Assembly (NCBI RefSeq): GCF_001611795.1
Contig: NZ_CP015098.1
Coordinates: 6,634,001-6,698,000, forward strand
Length of the DNA stretch: 64,000 bases
Source: Streptomyces qaidamensis
Lineage (GTDB): Bacteria; Actinomycetota; Actinomycetes; Streptomycetales; Streptomycetaceae
Reading direction: 5' to 3'
This document shows, one piece after another, positions 1 through 8,651 of the stretch (its first letter is position 1; each line of letters begins with the position of its first letter). A program made the translations under genes and the position numbers. The notes below the pieces were generated by a model. The model ran no database searches, was not told the origin of the DNA, and saw only the letters and a list, made by a program, of their open reading frames with translations.

Positions 1-573
1 CGCCGCGCCCAGCGCGATCGCCAGGGTCACGCTCCCGGCCATCAGCCCGACGCCCGCCACCAGCGCCGTGACGATGGGCAGGTACACCGCCATCGCCAGA
101 TCCTCCAGCACCAGCACACTGAGGATGACCGGCGTCTCCCGGTTGCCGACCCGGCCCAGGTCGCCCAGTACCTTCGCGATCACACCGGACGACGAGATCC
201 ACGTGACACCGGCCAGTACGACGGCGGCCACCGGACCCCAGCCGAGCAGCAGCGCCACGGCAGCGCCGGGCAGCGCGTTGAGGGCGCAGTCGACCAGACC
301 GGAGGGGTAGTGGGTCTTGAGGTTGGAGACCAGGTCGGTCGCCGTGTACTCCAGGCCCAGCATCAGCAGCAGGAGGATGACGCCGATCTCCGCGCCGATG
401 GCGACGAACTCCTCGCTCGCGCCCAGCGGCAGCAGACCGCCCTCACCGAAGGCCAGACCGGCCAGGAGGTAGAGGGGTATCGGCGAGAGCTGGAAGCGGC
501 CGGCGAACCGGCCCAGCAGGCCGAGGCCGAGAATGATGGAACCGAACTCGATGAGCAGAACCGCGGAGTGCAA
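1..573 (-). CDS. Cation/proton antiporter, CPA2 (KefB-type), 3' part missing
   Basis: Integral membrane K+ or Na+/H+ exchanger. About 191 codons lie in the window and the gene runs off the left edge, so the C-terminal half is not visible. The protein is almost entirely hydrophobic helices, with a typical CPA2 beginning (LIEFGSIILGLGLLGRFAG), the PLYLLAGLAFGEGG segment and an unwound-helix region ITWISSSGVIAKVLGDLG-like at about residues 130-148. I chose the TTG at 573 because the conserved family start HSAVLLIEFGS follows directly; no ATG or GTG fits. It begins 4 nt after the stop of the TrkA-C gene, so the two are almost certainly one operon, the upstream protein being the regulatory subunit. 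The exact cation cannot be told from sequence. Confidence 0.85.
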   Translation of the reverse strand, partial: MHSAVLLIEFGSIILGLGLLGRFAGRFQLSPIPLYLLAGLAFGEGGLLPLGASEEFVAIGAEIGVILLLLMLGLEYTATDLVSNLKTHYPSGLVDCALNALPGAAVALLLGWGPVAAVVLAGVTWISSSGVIAKVLGDLGRVGNRETPVILSVLVLEDLAMAVYLPIVTALVAGVGLMAGSVTLAIALGAA

Positions 574-577
574 CGGC

Positions 578-1063
578 TCACTCCCGCTCGAGTATGGTCG
601 CGGCCGCGTCGACACCCTCACGGGTCCCGACGACGATCAGGGTGTCACCACCGGCCAGCCGGAAGTCCGGCGCGGGCGACGGGATGGCCTCGGCCCGGCG
701 CAGCACGGCCACCACCGAGGCGCCCGTCTCCGTCCGCATCCGCATGTCGCCCAGCAGCCGCCCGTTCCAGCGCGAGGTCGCGGCCACCTCGATCCGCTCG
801 GCGACCAGTCCCAGATCCGTGGTGTACAGCAGGCTCGGGCTGTGGTGGGACGGCTTCAGCGCGTCGATCAGCGACCCCGCCTCCGAGCTGGTCAGCTTCA
901 GGGACTGGGCGCAGGAGTCGGGGTCGTCGGGCCGGTACACGTTCACCGTGCGCGTGCCGTCGCGGTGTGCCACCACCGACAGATGCCGGTGTTCACGGGT
1001 CTCCAGGTCGTACTGGACCCCGATACCCGGCAGCGGCGTCGCCCTCAGGCGCGGAGCTGACAC
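578..1063 (-). CDS. TrkA-C domain regulatory subunit of the cation/proton antiporter
   Basis: 161-residue soluble protein expected to bind a nucleotide or ion and gate the antiporter encoded immediately downstream. The C-terminal third (about residues 85-160) is a TrkA-C (RCK C-terminal) domain, seen as LLGDMRMRTETGASVVAVLRR followed by FRLAGGDTLIVVGTREG. The N-terminal half has the appearance of KhtT-like subunits. I took the GTG at 1063, preceded by GGGGAAGTAAC as ribosome site, because the residues upstream of it are low-quality Arg/Thr-rich sequence. It is divergent from the sensor kinase at 1174, leaving about 110 nt for both promoters. Confidence 0.8.
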   Translation of the reverse strand: MSAPRLRATPLPGIGVQYDLETREHRHLSVVAHRDGTRTVNVYRPDDPDSCAQSLKLTSSEAGSLIDALKPSHHSPSLLYTTDLGLVAERIEVAATSRWNGRLLGDMRMRTETGASVVAVLRRAEAIPSPAPDFRLAGGDTLIVVGTREGVDAAATILERE

Positions 1064-1161
1064 GTTACTTCCCCTTGTTCGTCTTGTTTGTCGTGCATGG
1101 TCGGTCTGCTGAACGGTCTCGATCATCGAACGGGTCAAGTCCGCATGCTCCCATCCGGTCG

Positions 1162-1167
1162 TACGGT
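1162..1167 (+). promoter_or_regulatory. -10 element TACGGT, leaderless start
   Basis: TACGGT ends 6 nt before the ATG at 1174, so transcription would begin at or next to the A of the start codon. No clear -35 is seen. Confidence 0.45.
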
Positions 1168-1173
1168 GGCGAC

Positions 1174-2235
1174 ATGGGTGTCGTGACGGATATACGCAGC
1201 GGCCGGCCGCCGGAGAGGGTGGAGGGGGCCGTGCAGGGTGCGAAGGCGGGGAGGAGCGGATCCGGAAGCGTGTCGTTGTTCTGGCGGATCTTCTCGCTCA
1301 ACGCCGCCGGCCTGGTCGTGGCCACGGCGTTGCTGCTCGGCCCGGTCACCGTGTCCACACCCGTTCTCGCGGGCGAGGCCCTAGTCCTGCTCTGCGGCCT
1401 GGTGGTGCTGCTCGCGGGCAACGCACTCGTGCTGCGGTTCGGCCTGGTGCCCCTGCAGCGGCTGGACCGGGCCATGGCCACCGCGGACCTGCTGCGTCCG
1501 GGCTCCCGGCCGGTGGTCGCGGGACCGGCTGAGACGGCCGGGCTGATCACCACGTACAACACCATGCTCGACCGGCTGGAGGCCGAACGGGCCGCGGGCG
1601 CCGCGCGGGCCCTGTCCGCACAGGAGAGCGAACGGCACCGGATCGCACGCGAGCTCCACGACGAGGTCGGGCAGACCCTGACCGCCGTCCTCCTCCAGCT
1701 CAAGCGCGTCGCCGACCGGGCGCCCGAGGGCCTTCGCGAGGAGGTCGGCCAGGCGCAGGAGGCGACCCGGGCCGGCCTGGACGAGATCCGCCGGATCGCC
1801 CGCCGGCTGCGCCCCGGTGTCCTGGAGGAACTCGGGCTGGCCAGCGCCCTGCGCTCGCTCGCCGGCGAGTTCACGACCCACGGGCTGACCGTGCGCCACC
1901 ACGTCACCGGCGATCTGCCCGCCCTGACCCCGGAAGCGGAACTCGTCGTCTACCGGGTCGCCCAGGAGGGGCTGACCAACACCGCCCGGCACGCCGCGGC
2001 CGACCGCGCCGAACTCCGCCTCCAGCCGGTCCCCGGCGGCGTCGAACTCCTCGTCCGGGACAACGGCACGGGCCTCGGCCACGCCGTCGAGGGCGCCGGC
2101 ATCACGGGCATGCGCGAACGCGCCCTGCTGATCGGCGCCGCCCTGGCCCTGGAACCGGCCCCGGGCGGGGGCACCGACGTACGGCTGCGCATACCGGTGA
2201 CAACAGGCGTACCGGCGACGGAAGGACCCCGCTGA
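1174..2235 (+). CDS. Two-component sensor histidine kinase (NarX/DesK-like, HPK7 group)
   Basis: 353 aa membrane kinase. Two hydrophobic segments at about residues 35-60 and 65-90 anchor it, with very little extracytoplasmic sequence between them. A HAMP-like linker (RFGLVPLQRLDRAMATADLL) follows. The HisKA_3 phosphoacceptor motif RELHDEVGQTLTAVLLQLKR lies near residue 160 and the HATPase shows N-box VAQEGLTNTARHA, DNGTGLG and GITGMRERA. The stop overlaps the start of the response regulator by one base (TGATG), so the pair is translationally coupled. ATG at 1174 is favoured by the leaderless promoter, but a GTG at 1231 with a good GGAGGG ribosome site is a real alternative that would keep both TM helices. 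The signal sensed is unknown. Confidence 0.85.
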   Translation: MGVVTDIRSGRPPERVEGAVQGAKAGRSGSGSVSLFWRIFSLNAAGLVVATALLLGPVTVSTPVLAGEALVLLCGLVVLLAGNALVLRFGLVPLQRLDRAMATADLLRPGSRPVVAGPAETAGLITTYNTMLDRLEAERAAGAARALSAQESERHRIARELHDEVGQTLTAVLLQLKRVADRAPEGLREEVGQAQEATRAGLDEIRRIARRLRPGVLEELGLASALRSLAGEFTTHGLTVRHHVTGDLPALTPEAELVVYRVAQEGLTNTARHAAADRAELRLQPVPGGVELLVRDNGTGLGHAVEGAGITGMRERALLIGAALALEPAPGGGTDVRLRIPVTTGVPATEGPR

Positions 2236-2888
2236 TGTCCACGCCGGTCCGCGTCCTGCTCGCCGACGACCACACCCTCGTACGCCGGGGCGTGCGCCTC
2301 ATCCTGGACGGGGAACCTGACCTGACGGTCGTCGCCGAGGCCGGCGACGGGGCCGAGGCCGTCGCACGCGCCCGCGAGACCGCCGTCGACCTGGCCGTCC
2401 TGGACGTGGCCATGCCCCGCATGACCGGCCTCCAGGCGGCCCGGGAACTCTCCCGCCGGCTGCCCGGCCTGCACATCCTGATCCTGACCATGTACGACAA
2501 CGAGGAGTACTTCTTCGAGGCGCTCAGGGCCGGGGCCAGCGGCTACGTCCTCAAGTCCGTCGCGGACCGCGACCTGGTCGAGGCCTGCCGGGCGGCCGTG
2601 CGCGACGAGCCGTTCATCTACCCCGGCGCCGAACGCGCCCTCGTCCGCTCCTACCTGGAGCGGCTGCACCGGGGCGACGGCCTGCCCGAGAGGGCCATCA
2701 CCGAACGCGAGGAGGAGATCCTCAAGCTGGTGGCCGAGGGCCACACCTCGAAGGAGATCGGCGAACTCCTCTTCATCAGCGCCAAGACGGTCGAGCGCCA
2801 CCGTGCCAACCTCCTCCAGAAGCTCGGCATGCGTGACCGCCTGGAGCTGACCCGCTACGCGATCAGGGCGGGACTCATCGAGCCCTGA
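2235..2888 (+). CDS. NarL/FixJ-family response regulator
   Basis: 217 aa DNA-binding regulator paired with the kinase upstream. The receiver domain (1-120) has the acidic pair ADDHT, the phosphorylated Asp in VDLAVLDVAMP, the Thr in ILILTMYD and Lys in YVLKSVADR. The C-terminal LuxR-type helix-turn-helix (about 150-210) is clear in ITEREEEILKLVAEGHTSKE and FISAKTVERHRANLLQKLG. Start ATG overlaps the kinase stop. It probably acts as a phosphorylation-dependent activator or repressor; targets cannot be inferred from here. Confidence 0.93.
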   Translation: MSTPVRVLLADDHTLVRRGVRLILDGEPDLTVVAEAGDGAEAVARARETAVDLAVLDVAMPRMTGLQAARELSRRLPGLHILILTMYDNEEYFFEALRAGASGYVLKSVADRDLVEACRAAVRDEPFIYPGAERALVRSYLERLHRGDGLPERAITEREEEILKLVAEGHTSKEIGELLFISAKTVERHRANLLQKLGMRDRLELTRYAIRAGLIEP

Positions 2889-2939
2889 GGCCGGGGCGGC
2901 GGTTGTCCACAGGCGGCCGAGCCACTTTCGCCGACCGCC

Positions 2940-2945
2940 TACCCT
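2940..2945 (+). promoter_or_regulatory. -10 element TACCCT upstream of miaB
   Basis: TACCCT is followed by 7 nt and then the miaB ATG at 2953, consistent with a leaderless transcript. No Shine-Dalgarno-like sequence is present before this ATG. Confidence 0.45.
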
Positions 2946-2952
2946 TGTCCCC

Positions 2953-4467
2953 ATGAGCAGCATCGACCGGAGCCAGTCAGTGGGCGGCACGCGCACATAC
3001 GAGGTACGCACCTACGGGTGCCAGATGAACGTCCACGACTCCGAGCGGTTGTCCGGACTGCTGGAGGACGCGGGTTACGTCCGCGCCCCCGAGGGCGCCG
3101 ACGGGGCGGACGTCGTCGTCTTCAACACCTGCGCCGTGCGTGAGAACGCCGACAACAAGCTGTACGGCAACCTCGGCCACCTCGCCCCGAAGAAGGCGAG
3201 CCGCCCCGGCATGCAGATCGCGGTCGGCGGCTGCCTCGCGCAGAAGGACCGCGACACCATCGTGAAGCGGGCGCCCTGGGTGGACGTCGTCTTCGGCACG
3301 CACAACATCGGCAAGCTGCCCGTCCTGCTGGAGCGCGCCCGCGTGCAGGAGGAGGCGCAGGTCGAGATCGCCGAGTCGCTGGAGGCGTTCCCCTCGACGC
3401 TGCCCACCCGCCGCGAGAGCGCCTACGCGGCCTGGGTCTCCATCTCCGTCGGCTGCAACAACACCTGCACCTTCTGCATCGTCCCGGCCCTGCGCGGCAA
3501 GGAGAAGGACCGCCGCCCCGGCGACATCCTCGCCGAGATCGAGGCCCTGGTGGCCGAGGGTGTCTCCGAGATCACGCTGCTCGGCCAGAACGTCAACGCG
3601 TACGGCTCTGACATCGGCGACCGCGAGGCCTTCAGCAAGCTGCTGCGGGCCTGCGGGAAGATCGACGGGCTGGAGCGCGTCCGTTTCACCTCCCCGCACC
3701 CGCGGGACTTCACCGACGACGTCATCGCCGCCATGGCCGAGACGCCGAACGTGATGCCGCAGCTGCACATGCCGCTCCAGTCCGGCTCCGACCCGGTCCT
3801 GAAGGCGATGCGCCGCTCCTACCGCCAGGAGCGCTTCCTGGGCATCATCGAGAAGGTCCGCGCCGCCATCCCGCACGCCGCGATCAGCACGGACATCATC
3901 GTGGGCTTCCCCGGCGAGACCGAGGAGGACTTCGAGCAGACGCTGCACGTGGTGCGCGAGGCTCGCTTCGCCCAGGCCTTCACCTTCCAGTACTCCAAGC
4001 GCCCCGGCACCCCGGCCGCCGAGATGGACGGACAGATCCCCAAGAAGGTCGTCCAGGAGCGCTACGAGCGGCTCGTCGCCCTCCAGGAGGAGATCTCCTG
4101 GGAGGAGAACAAGAAGCAGGTCGGCCGCACACTGGAGCTGATGGTCGCCGAGGGTGAGGGCCGCAAGGACGACACCACCCACCGCCTGTCCGGCCGCGCC
4201 CCGGACAACCGCCTGGTCCACTTCACCAAGCCGGACCAGGAGGTCCGCCCCGGCGACGTGGTCACCGTCGAGATCACCTACGCCGCCCCGCACCACCTCC
4301 TGGCCGAGGGGACCGTGCTGGACGTGCGCCGTACGCGCGCGGGCGACGCCTGGGAGAAGCGGAACGCGGCCGAGAAGGCCAAGCCCGCCGGGGTGATGCT
4401 GGGACTGCCGAAGATCGGCGCCCCCGAGCCCCTGTCGGCCGTGGCGAGCGGGTGCGGCTGCGACTGA
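2953..4467 (+). CDS. miaB: tRNA-2-methylthio-N6-dimethylallyladenosine synthase MiaB
   Basis: 504 aa radical-SAM methylthiotransferase that adds a methylthio group to isopentenyl-A37 of tRNAs reading UNN codons. The N-terminal UPF0004 domain has three cluster cysteines (YGCQMN, NTCAVRENA, GGCLAQ). The radical-SAM motif CNNTCTFC is near residue 165, followed by LLGQNVNAYG and the TIM barrel. A TRAM domain ends the protein (GRTLELMVAEGEG to HHLLAEGTV). The tail finishes with Cys-Gly-Cys-Asp, common in actinobacterial members. Its substrate is made by MiaA, encoded about 1.7 kb downstream. Confidence 0.97.
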   Translation: MSSIDRSQSVGGTRTYEVRTYGCQMNVHDSERLSGLLEDAGYVRAPEGADGADVVVFNTCAVRENADNKLYGNLGHLAPKKASRPGMQIAVGGCLAQKDRDTIVKRAPWVDVVFGTHNIGKLPVLLERARVQEEAQVEIAESLEAFPSTLPTRRESAYAAWVSISVGCNNTCTFCIVPALRGKEKDRRPGDILAEIEALVAEGVSEITLLGQNVNAYGSDIGDREAFSKLLRACGKIDGLERVRFTSPHPRDFTDDVIAAMAETPNVMPQLHMPLQSGSDPVLKAMRRSYRQERFLGIIEKVRAAIPHAAISTDIIVGFPGETEEDFEQTLHVVREARFAQAFTFQYSKRPGTPAAEMDGQIPKKVVQERYERLVALQEEISWEENKKQVGRTLELMVAEGEGRKDDTTHRLSGRAPDNRLVHFTKPDQEVRPGDVVTVEITYAAPHHLLAEGTVLDVRRTRAGDAWEKRNAAEKAKPAGVMLGLPKIGAPEPLSAVASGCGCD

Positions 4468-4473
4468 CCCGGA

Positions 4474-4501
4474 CCGCTGCCGCCCTGTGCGGTGGCAGCG
4501 G
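4474..4501. terminator. Hairpin downstream of miaB
   Basis: CCGCTGCC pairs with GGCAGCGG across a 12-nt loop, 6 nt after the miaB stop. There is no strong T tract, as is usual in Streptomyces. Confidence 0.5.
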
Positions 4502-4512
4502 CTCCTGAGAGT

Positions 4513-4518
4513 TACTCT
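4513..4518 (+). promoter_or_regulatory. -10 element TACTCT, leaderless start
   Basis: TACTCT is 7 nt upstream of the ATG at 4526; there is no ribosome-binding sequence between. Confidence 0.4.
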
Positions 4519-4525
4519 GCCGATC

Positions 4526-5239
4526 ATGCTTGTCGCCGCCGCTGTCTGCCCCTGCCCGCCCCTGCTGGTGCCCGAGGTCGCCGCGGGCGCCGCCCCGGAA
4601 CTGGACGCCGCGCGGGACGCCTGCGCGGACGCGCTGGGCGTGCTCGCCGCCGCCCGACCCGGCCGACTCGTGGTCGTCGGCCCGGTGGACGGCGCAGAGC
4701 CGGAGGCGTACCCGGAGGGAACGGCGGGGTCCTTCCGGGGCTTCGGCGTCGGCCTCGATGTACGGCTGGGAGCGGCCGAGGGCGCGGACCCGCGACCGCG
4801 ACTGCCGTACGCGCTGGCGGTGGCGGCCTGGCTGCTGGAGCGGACCGGGTGGTCCGACGCCCCGGTCGAGGGCCTCGGGGTTGGGGAGTCGTACCCGCCC
4901 GAGCTGTGCGCGGACACCGGAAGGGACATCGCCGCCCGGGACGAACGAGTGGCCCTGCTGGTGATGGGGGACGCCAGCGCGTGCCGGACGCTCAAGGCTC
5001 CGGGCTATCTGGACGAACGGGCGGCCCCGTTCGACGCGGAGGTCGCACGGGCACTCGGTGCGGCGGACGTGGCCGCGCTCAGCGCGCTCGACACCGGGCT
5101 GGCCCACGAGCTGAAGGCGTCCGGCCGGGCCCCCTGGCAGGTCCTGGCGGGCGCGGCCGAGGGCGCGGACCTCGGCGCATCGCTGCTCTACGAGGACGCT
5201 CCGTACGGCGTGGGGTACATCGTCGCCAGCTGGTCGTAG
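4526..5239 (+). CDS. Class III extradiol dioxygenase (LigB-like) family protein, function unknown
   Basis: 237 aa. The beginning (AAAVCPCPPLLVPEVAAG) and the overall layout match the LigB/AmmeMemoRadiSam-B-like family that sits next to miaB-miaA in streptomycetes. The classical iron-binding histidines of LigB enzymes are not obvious: the usual HPP-like start reads CPP here, so catalytic activity is doubtful. A GDASACRTLKAPGYLDERA stretch near residue 150 corresponds to the family's conserved GDxS segment. The ATG at 4526 is preceded at the right distance by TACTCT (4513-4518), so the mRNA is probably leaderless. The role is unknown; position suggests no more than co-conservation with tRNA-modification genes. 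Confidence 0.75.
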   Translation: MLVAAAVCPCPPLLVPEVAAGAAPELDAARDACADALGVLAAARPGRLVVVGPVDGAEPEAYPEGTAGSFRGFGVGLDVRLGAAEGADPRPRLPYALAVAAWLLERTGWSDAPVEGLGVGESYPPELCADTGRDIAARDERVALLVMGDASACRTLKAPGYLDERAAPFDAEVARALGAADVAALSALDTGLAHELKASGRAPWQVLAGAAEGADLGASLLYEDAPYGVGYIVASWS

Positions 5240-5361
5240 AGCGGGAGGCCGGCCGACAGGGCAGCGAACAGCGTCGCGGACGAGACAAGCGGCGGGGACG
5301 GCCGGGAGCAGGTGCTCCGCGGCCGTCCGCCGATGTGCCCTTCAGAGTGCCGAGGTCCGCG

Positions 5362-5709
5362 TCAGGAAGCAGACGGTGGTGCGTCGTCCGGCGGCGTGGT
5401 GCCACCCGGGTCCCGCGGCGGTGCCGTGCGGCCCGCCTCCGGCGGCATGGCCCCTGTGCCCGGCGGCGGTGTCGGGCCATCCCCGTCCGGACCACTCCCG
5501 CCCTGGTGCGCGAGGCGGCCCATGGCGCCCTTGGCCCGGCCCGTGCCCGACTGGATCCTGTCGCTGTACTTGCCCTTGGTCCTCTTGTCGACGGCCTGAG
5601 CGGCCTTGTCGAGACCGTGGTGGATCTTGTCCTCGTGCCGCTGTGCGAGATCCGAGACCTTGCCCTTGGCCGGGCCCAGTTTGGCTTTCACGTTGTGCAG
5701 GAGACCCAT
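5362..5709 (-). CDS. MT0933-like antitoxin family protein
   Basis: 115 aa soluble protein. Residues 1-65 (GLLHNVKAKLGPAKGKVSD, then HHGLDKAAQAVDKRTKGKYSD and KAKG-like repeats) match the MT0933_antitox family; the rest is a disordered Pro/Gly/Asp-rich tail. Start ATG has GGGAAGGTGAGCC upstream. No partner toxin gene is adjacent, so the antitoxin label is a family name only. Streptomyces genomes carry several such solitary copies. Confidence 0.75.
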   Translation of the reverse strand: MGLLHNVKAKLGPAKGKVSDLAQRHEDKIHHGLDKAAQAVDKRTKGKYSDRIQSGTGRAKGAMGRLAHQGGSGPDGDGPTPPPGTGAMPPEAGRTAPPRDPGGTTPPDDAPPSAS

Positions 5710-5738
5710 GGCTCACCTTCCCTCACGCCGCCGGGCGG

Positions 5739-6008
5739 TCACGTACGGGCGCCCTCACCGGCCTCGTTGTCGGCCGCCTTCTCGGTGGACTGCTGCTTGG
5801 GGATCTCGACGCCCTCGGACTCGGCGACCTCGGCGGCGGCCTCACCGGCCGGCTCCGCCGCTTCCCCGGCTCCGTCGGTGCCCTTCGCCTCCGTGGCCTC
5901 GGCCTCCTCCTCCTCGGGCCCGGCCTTCGCCGTGTCGGTCTGAGCCTCGGCCGCAGGCGTCTCCGCCGTGGCCTTCGACCGCCGGAGAAGTCGTGCAAAA
6001 ACGCCCAT
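5739..6008 (-). CDS. Small acidic low-complexity protein
   Basis: 89 aa. A short basic N-terminus (MGVFARLLRRSK) is followed by about 70 residues of almost only Ala, Glu, Gly, Asp, Thr and Pro, ending EGART. ATG at 6008 has GGAGTGGAT as ribosome site. Homologues exist at this place in other streptomycetes, sometimes named gliding motility protein without real basis. Likely disordered; no function can be assigned. It is read in the same direction as the antitoxin-like gene, 29 nt upstream of it. Confidence 0.6.
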   Translation of the reverse strand: MGVFARLLRRSKATAETPAAEAQTDTAKAGPEEEEAEATEAKGTDGAGEAAEPAGEAAAEVAESEGVEIPKQQSTEKAADNEAGEGART

Positions 6009-6190
6009 ATCCACTCCATACGTTACTCGTGCGGGCGAAATCCCGCGTTGCCCGGTGCGTCGGATTGCGCGGGCCGGGCCACCGCCTCTGCGATCCGGCG
6101 GCAGGAACCTCGCAACGGGCAACGACCCCGCGGCCGTGGCGTCACGTAACTCGTTCGAGACCAGGGCCCGAGGTTTGCGAGACTGGGGCG

Positions 6191-7129
6191 GTGAGCAGTG
6201 CACCCCCCGCCCCCCGCGTCATCGCCGTCGTCGGACCTACTGCGGCCGGAAAGTCCGATCTGGGCGTCTTCCTGGCCCAGCGTCTCGGCGGCGAGGTCGT
6301 CAACGCCGACTCCATGCAGCTCTACCGAGGGATGGACATCGGCACCGCCAAGCTGACGCCCGAGGAACGTGGGGGCGTCCCCCACCATCTGCTGGACATC
6401 TGGGACGTGACCGTCACGGCGTCCGTCGCCGAGTACCAGCGCCTGGCCCGGGAACGGATCGATGCCCTGCTCGCCGAGGGCCGCTGGCCGATCCTGGTCG
6501 GCGGCTCCGGACTCTATGTGCGCGGGGCCGTCGACAACCTGGAGTTCCCCGGCACCGACCCCGAGGTCCGCGCCCGCCTGGAAGAGGAACTCACGCTGCG
6601 CGGCCCCGGCGCACTGCACGCCCGCCTGGCCGCCGCCGATCCCGAGGCCGCTCGCGCGATCCTGCCGAGCAACGGCCGCCGGGTCGTCCGCGCCCTGGAG
6701 GTGATCGAGATCACCGGCAAACCGTTCACGGCCAACCTCCCCGGCCACGACTCGGTGTACGACACCCTTCAGATCGGTGTCGACGTGGCCCGCCCCGAGC
6801 TCGACGAGCGCATCGCGCGGCGGGTCGACCGGATGTGGGACGCCGGCCTCGTGGACGAGGTGAGCGCACTCCAGGCGCAGGGGTTGCGTGAAGGGCGTAC
6901 GGCCTCGCGCGCGCTCGGCTACCAGCAGGTGCTCGCGGCGCTCGCCGGGGAGTGCACCCTGGAGGAAGCGCGGACCGAGACCGTCCGTGCCACCAAGCGC
7001 TTCGCGCGCCGCCAGGATTCATGGTTCAGGCGCGACCCGCGGGTGCACTGGTTGAGTGGGGCGGCAGCCGATCTCACGGAACTTCCGCAGCTCGCGCTGT
7101 CCTTGGTCGAACGACCGGTTACAGCCTGA
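6191..7129 (+). CDS. miaA: tRNA dimethylallyltransferase MiaA
   Basis: 312 aa. Transfers a dimethylallyl group from DMAPP to A37 of tRNAs, the step before MiaB. The P-loop GPTAAGKSDLG is near residue 15, followed by NADSMQLYRGMDIGTAK and the DxWD motif (HHLLDIWDVTV). Later motifs are VGGSGLYVRG and the RRVVRALEVIEITGKP block; the C-terminal TKRFARRQDSWFRRDP is typical. GTG at 6191 gives the conserved short N-terminus; sequence upstream has no family match. Convergent genes to the left are on the other strand. Confidence 0.96.
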   Translation: MSSAPPAPRVIAVVGPTAAGKSDLGVFLAQRLGGEVVNADSMQLYRGMDIGTAKLTPEERGGVPHHLLDIWDVTVTASVAEYQRLARERIDALLAEGRWPILVGGSGLYVRGAVDNLEFPGTDPEVRARLEEELTLRGPGALHARLAAADPEAARAILPSNGRRVVRALEVIEITGKPFTANLPGHDSVYDTLQIGVDVARPELDERIARRVDRMWDAGLVDEVSALQAQGLREGRTASRALGYQQVLAALAGECTLEEARTETVRATKRFARRQDSWFRRDPRVHWLSGAAADLTELPQLALSLVERPVTA

Positions 7130-7231
7130 TCACGTCATGGCATCGGGACGCACAGGCCGTCATCCGGTCCTTCGACGGCGTGCCATCATCGAGCTTCGAT
7201 CGACCGAGTTGAGTCCTAGTTGGGAGGGCGC

Positions 7232-7750
7232 GTGGCGATGGAGGCCGGCCCTCGCGACACCGCACGAAGCACCGATCACATCACCGCCGAGCGGGATGAG
7301 CCGGAGCCCGCGGCCGCGCCCGAGCAGGAGGCGGACCACCTCAGCTCCGACGGGCCCGACGAGACGCAGGGCGTGACGGACGACGGGCCCGAGCCCGATG
7401 ACATGTTCGCCGACGAGGTCGAGGTCGAGCTGCGCCCGCAGCGCCGGCTCCGCATCTGGCAGCTGGCCCCCATCGTGGGGCTCGCGGCACTCGGCTCCCT
7501 GATGTTCGCCTTCCCGCTCGCCTTCGACTTCGGCGACAGCGGGGCCGTCATCGCCATGCTGGGCCTGCTGATCTGCTCCTGCGCGGCAGGCTGGGGCATG
7601 ATGGCCGCCCGCCGTGTCGGCTACACCTTGCCGGGCCTGCCGGCCCGCGGCTCCGGCCGCAGGCCCGACTGGCGGGTCGTCCTCGCGTACGCCCTGGTCG
7701 TGGCCCTCGTGGTGGTCCTCGCCGTGTGGCGGGTGGCACGCCTGCGGTAG
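7232..7750 (+). CDS. Conserved actinobacterial membrane protein, function unknown
   Basis: 172 aa. About 80 acidic, probably disordered cytoplasmic residues (rich in Glu, Asp, Pro) precede three hydrophobic helices at about 85-105, 110-132 and 150-168. The GTG at 7232 is chosen because GGGAGGG lies 10 nt upstream. It sits between miaA and dapF, as in other Streptomyces genomes, but is separated from both and has no recognisable catalytic motif. Confidence 0.75.
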   Translation: MAMEAGPRDTARSTDHITAERDEPEPAAAPEQEADHLSSDGPDETQGVTDDGPEPDDMFADEVEVELRPQRRLRIWQLAPIVGLAALGSLMFAFPLAFDFGDSGAVIAMLGLLICSCAAGWGMMAARRVGYTLPGLPARGSGRRPDWRVVLAYALVVALVVVLAVWRVARLR

Positions 7751-7766
7751 GGGACGGGTGCCCCGT

Positions 7767-7772
7767 TACGAT
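7767..7772 (+). promoter_or_regulatory. -10 element TACGAT, leaderless dapF start
   Basis: TACGAT is followed by 6 nt and the dapF ATG at 7779. Confidence 0.5.
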
Positions 7773-7778
7773 CGAGGC

Positions 7779-8651
7779 ATGAGCACGCGGATCGCCTTCC
7801 TCAAGGGTCACGGCACCGAGAACGACTTCGTGATCGTCCCCGACCCCGAGAACGCCATCGACCTGCCCCCGGCCGCCGTCGCCGCCCTGTGCGACCGGCG
7901 CGCGGGCATCGGGGGTGACGGCCTGCTGCACGTCGTCCGCTCCGCCGCCCACCCGGAGGCCGAGGGGATGGCGGCCGAGGCGGAGTGGTTCATGGACTAC
8001 CGCAACGGCGACGGCTCGATCGCGGAGATGTGCGGCAACGGCGTGCGGGTGTTCGCGCGCTACCTCCAGCGCGCCGGTCACGCCACCGAGGGAGACCTCG
8101 CGGTCGCCACTCGCGGGGGTGTGAAGACCGTGCACCTCGCCAAGAACGGCGACGTGACCGTCGGCATGGGCCGGGCGGTGCTCCCGGACGGCGACGTCAC
8201 GGTGAGCGTCGGCGAGCGCAGCTGGCCCGCGCGCAACGTCAACATGGGCAACCCGCACGCTGTCGCCTTCGTGGACGACCTGGCGCACGCGGGCGACCTG
8301 CTCTCCCCGCCCCCCTTCAGCCCGGCCGCCGCCTACCCGGACGGTGTGAACGTCGAGTTCGTGGCCGACCGCGGCCCCGGGCACGTCGCGCTGCGCGTGC
8401 ACGAGCGCGGCTCCGGTGAGACCCGCTCCTGCGGCACGGGCGCCTGTGCGGTCGCCGTGGCCACCGCCCGCCGCGACGGCGCCGACCCGACCGCCACCGG
8501 CACCCCCGTGACCTACACCGTGGACGTCCCCGGCGGCACCCTGGTGATCACCGAGCGGCCCGACGGCGAGATCGAGATGACGGGCCCGGCCGTGATCGTG
8601 GCCGAGGGCGAGATCGACGCGGCCTGGCTGGACGCCGCCACGTCCGCGTGA
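7779..8651 (+). CDS. dapF: Diaminopimelate epimerase DapF
   Basis: 290 aa PLP-independent racemase converting LL- to meso-diaminopimelate for lysine and peptidoglycan (Streptomyces walls use the LL form, so activity mainly feeds lysine). Both catalytic cysteines are visible: EMCGNGVRVFAR near residue 88 and RSCGTGACAVAVA near residue 227. The GGDG (IGGDGLLHV), YRNGDGS and NMGNPHAVAF motifs are also intact. A leaderless promoter fits the ATG at 7779. Monocistronic as far as can be seen. Confidence 0.97.
   Translation: MSTRIAFLKGHGTENDFVIVPDPENAIDLPPAAVAALCDRRAGIGGDGLLHVVRSAAHPEAEGMAAEAEWFMDYRNGDGSIAEMCGNGVRVFARYLQRAGHATEGDLAVATRGGVKTVHLAKNGDVTVGMGRAVLPDGDVTVSVGERSWPARNVNMGNPHAVAFVDDLAHAGDLLSPPPFSPAAAYPDGVNVEFVADRGPGHVALRVHERGSGETRSCGTGACAVAVATARRDGADPTATGTPVTYTVDVPGGTLVITERPDGEIEMTGPAVIVAEGEIDAAWLDAATSA

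Noticed and set aside
5362..5709. Toxin-antitoxin pair
   Set aside because: The antitoxin-family protein has no adjacent toxin; the neighbour at 5739-6008 is a disordered acidic protein.
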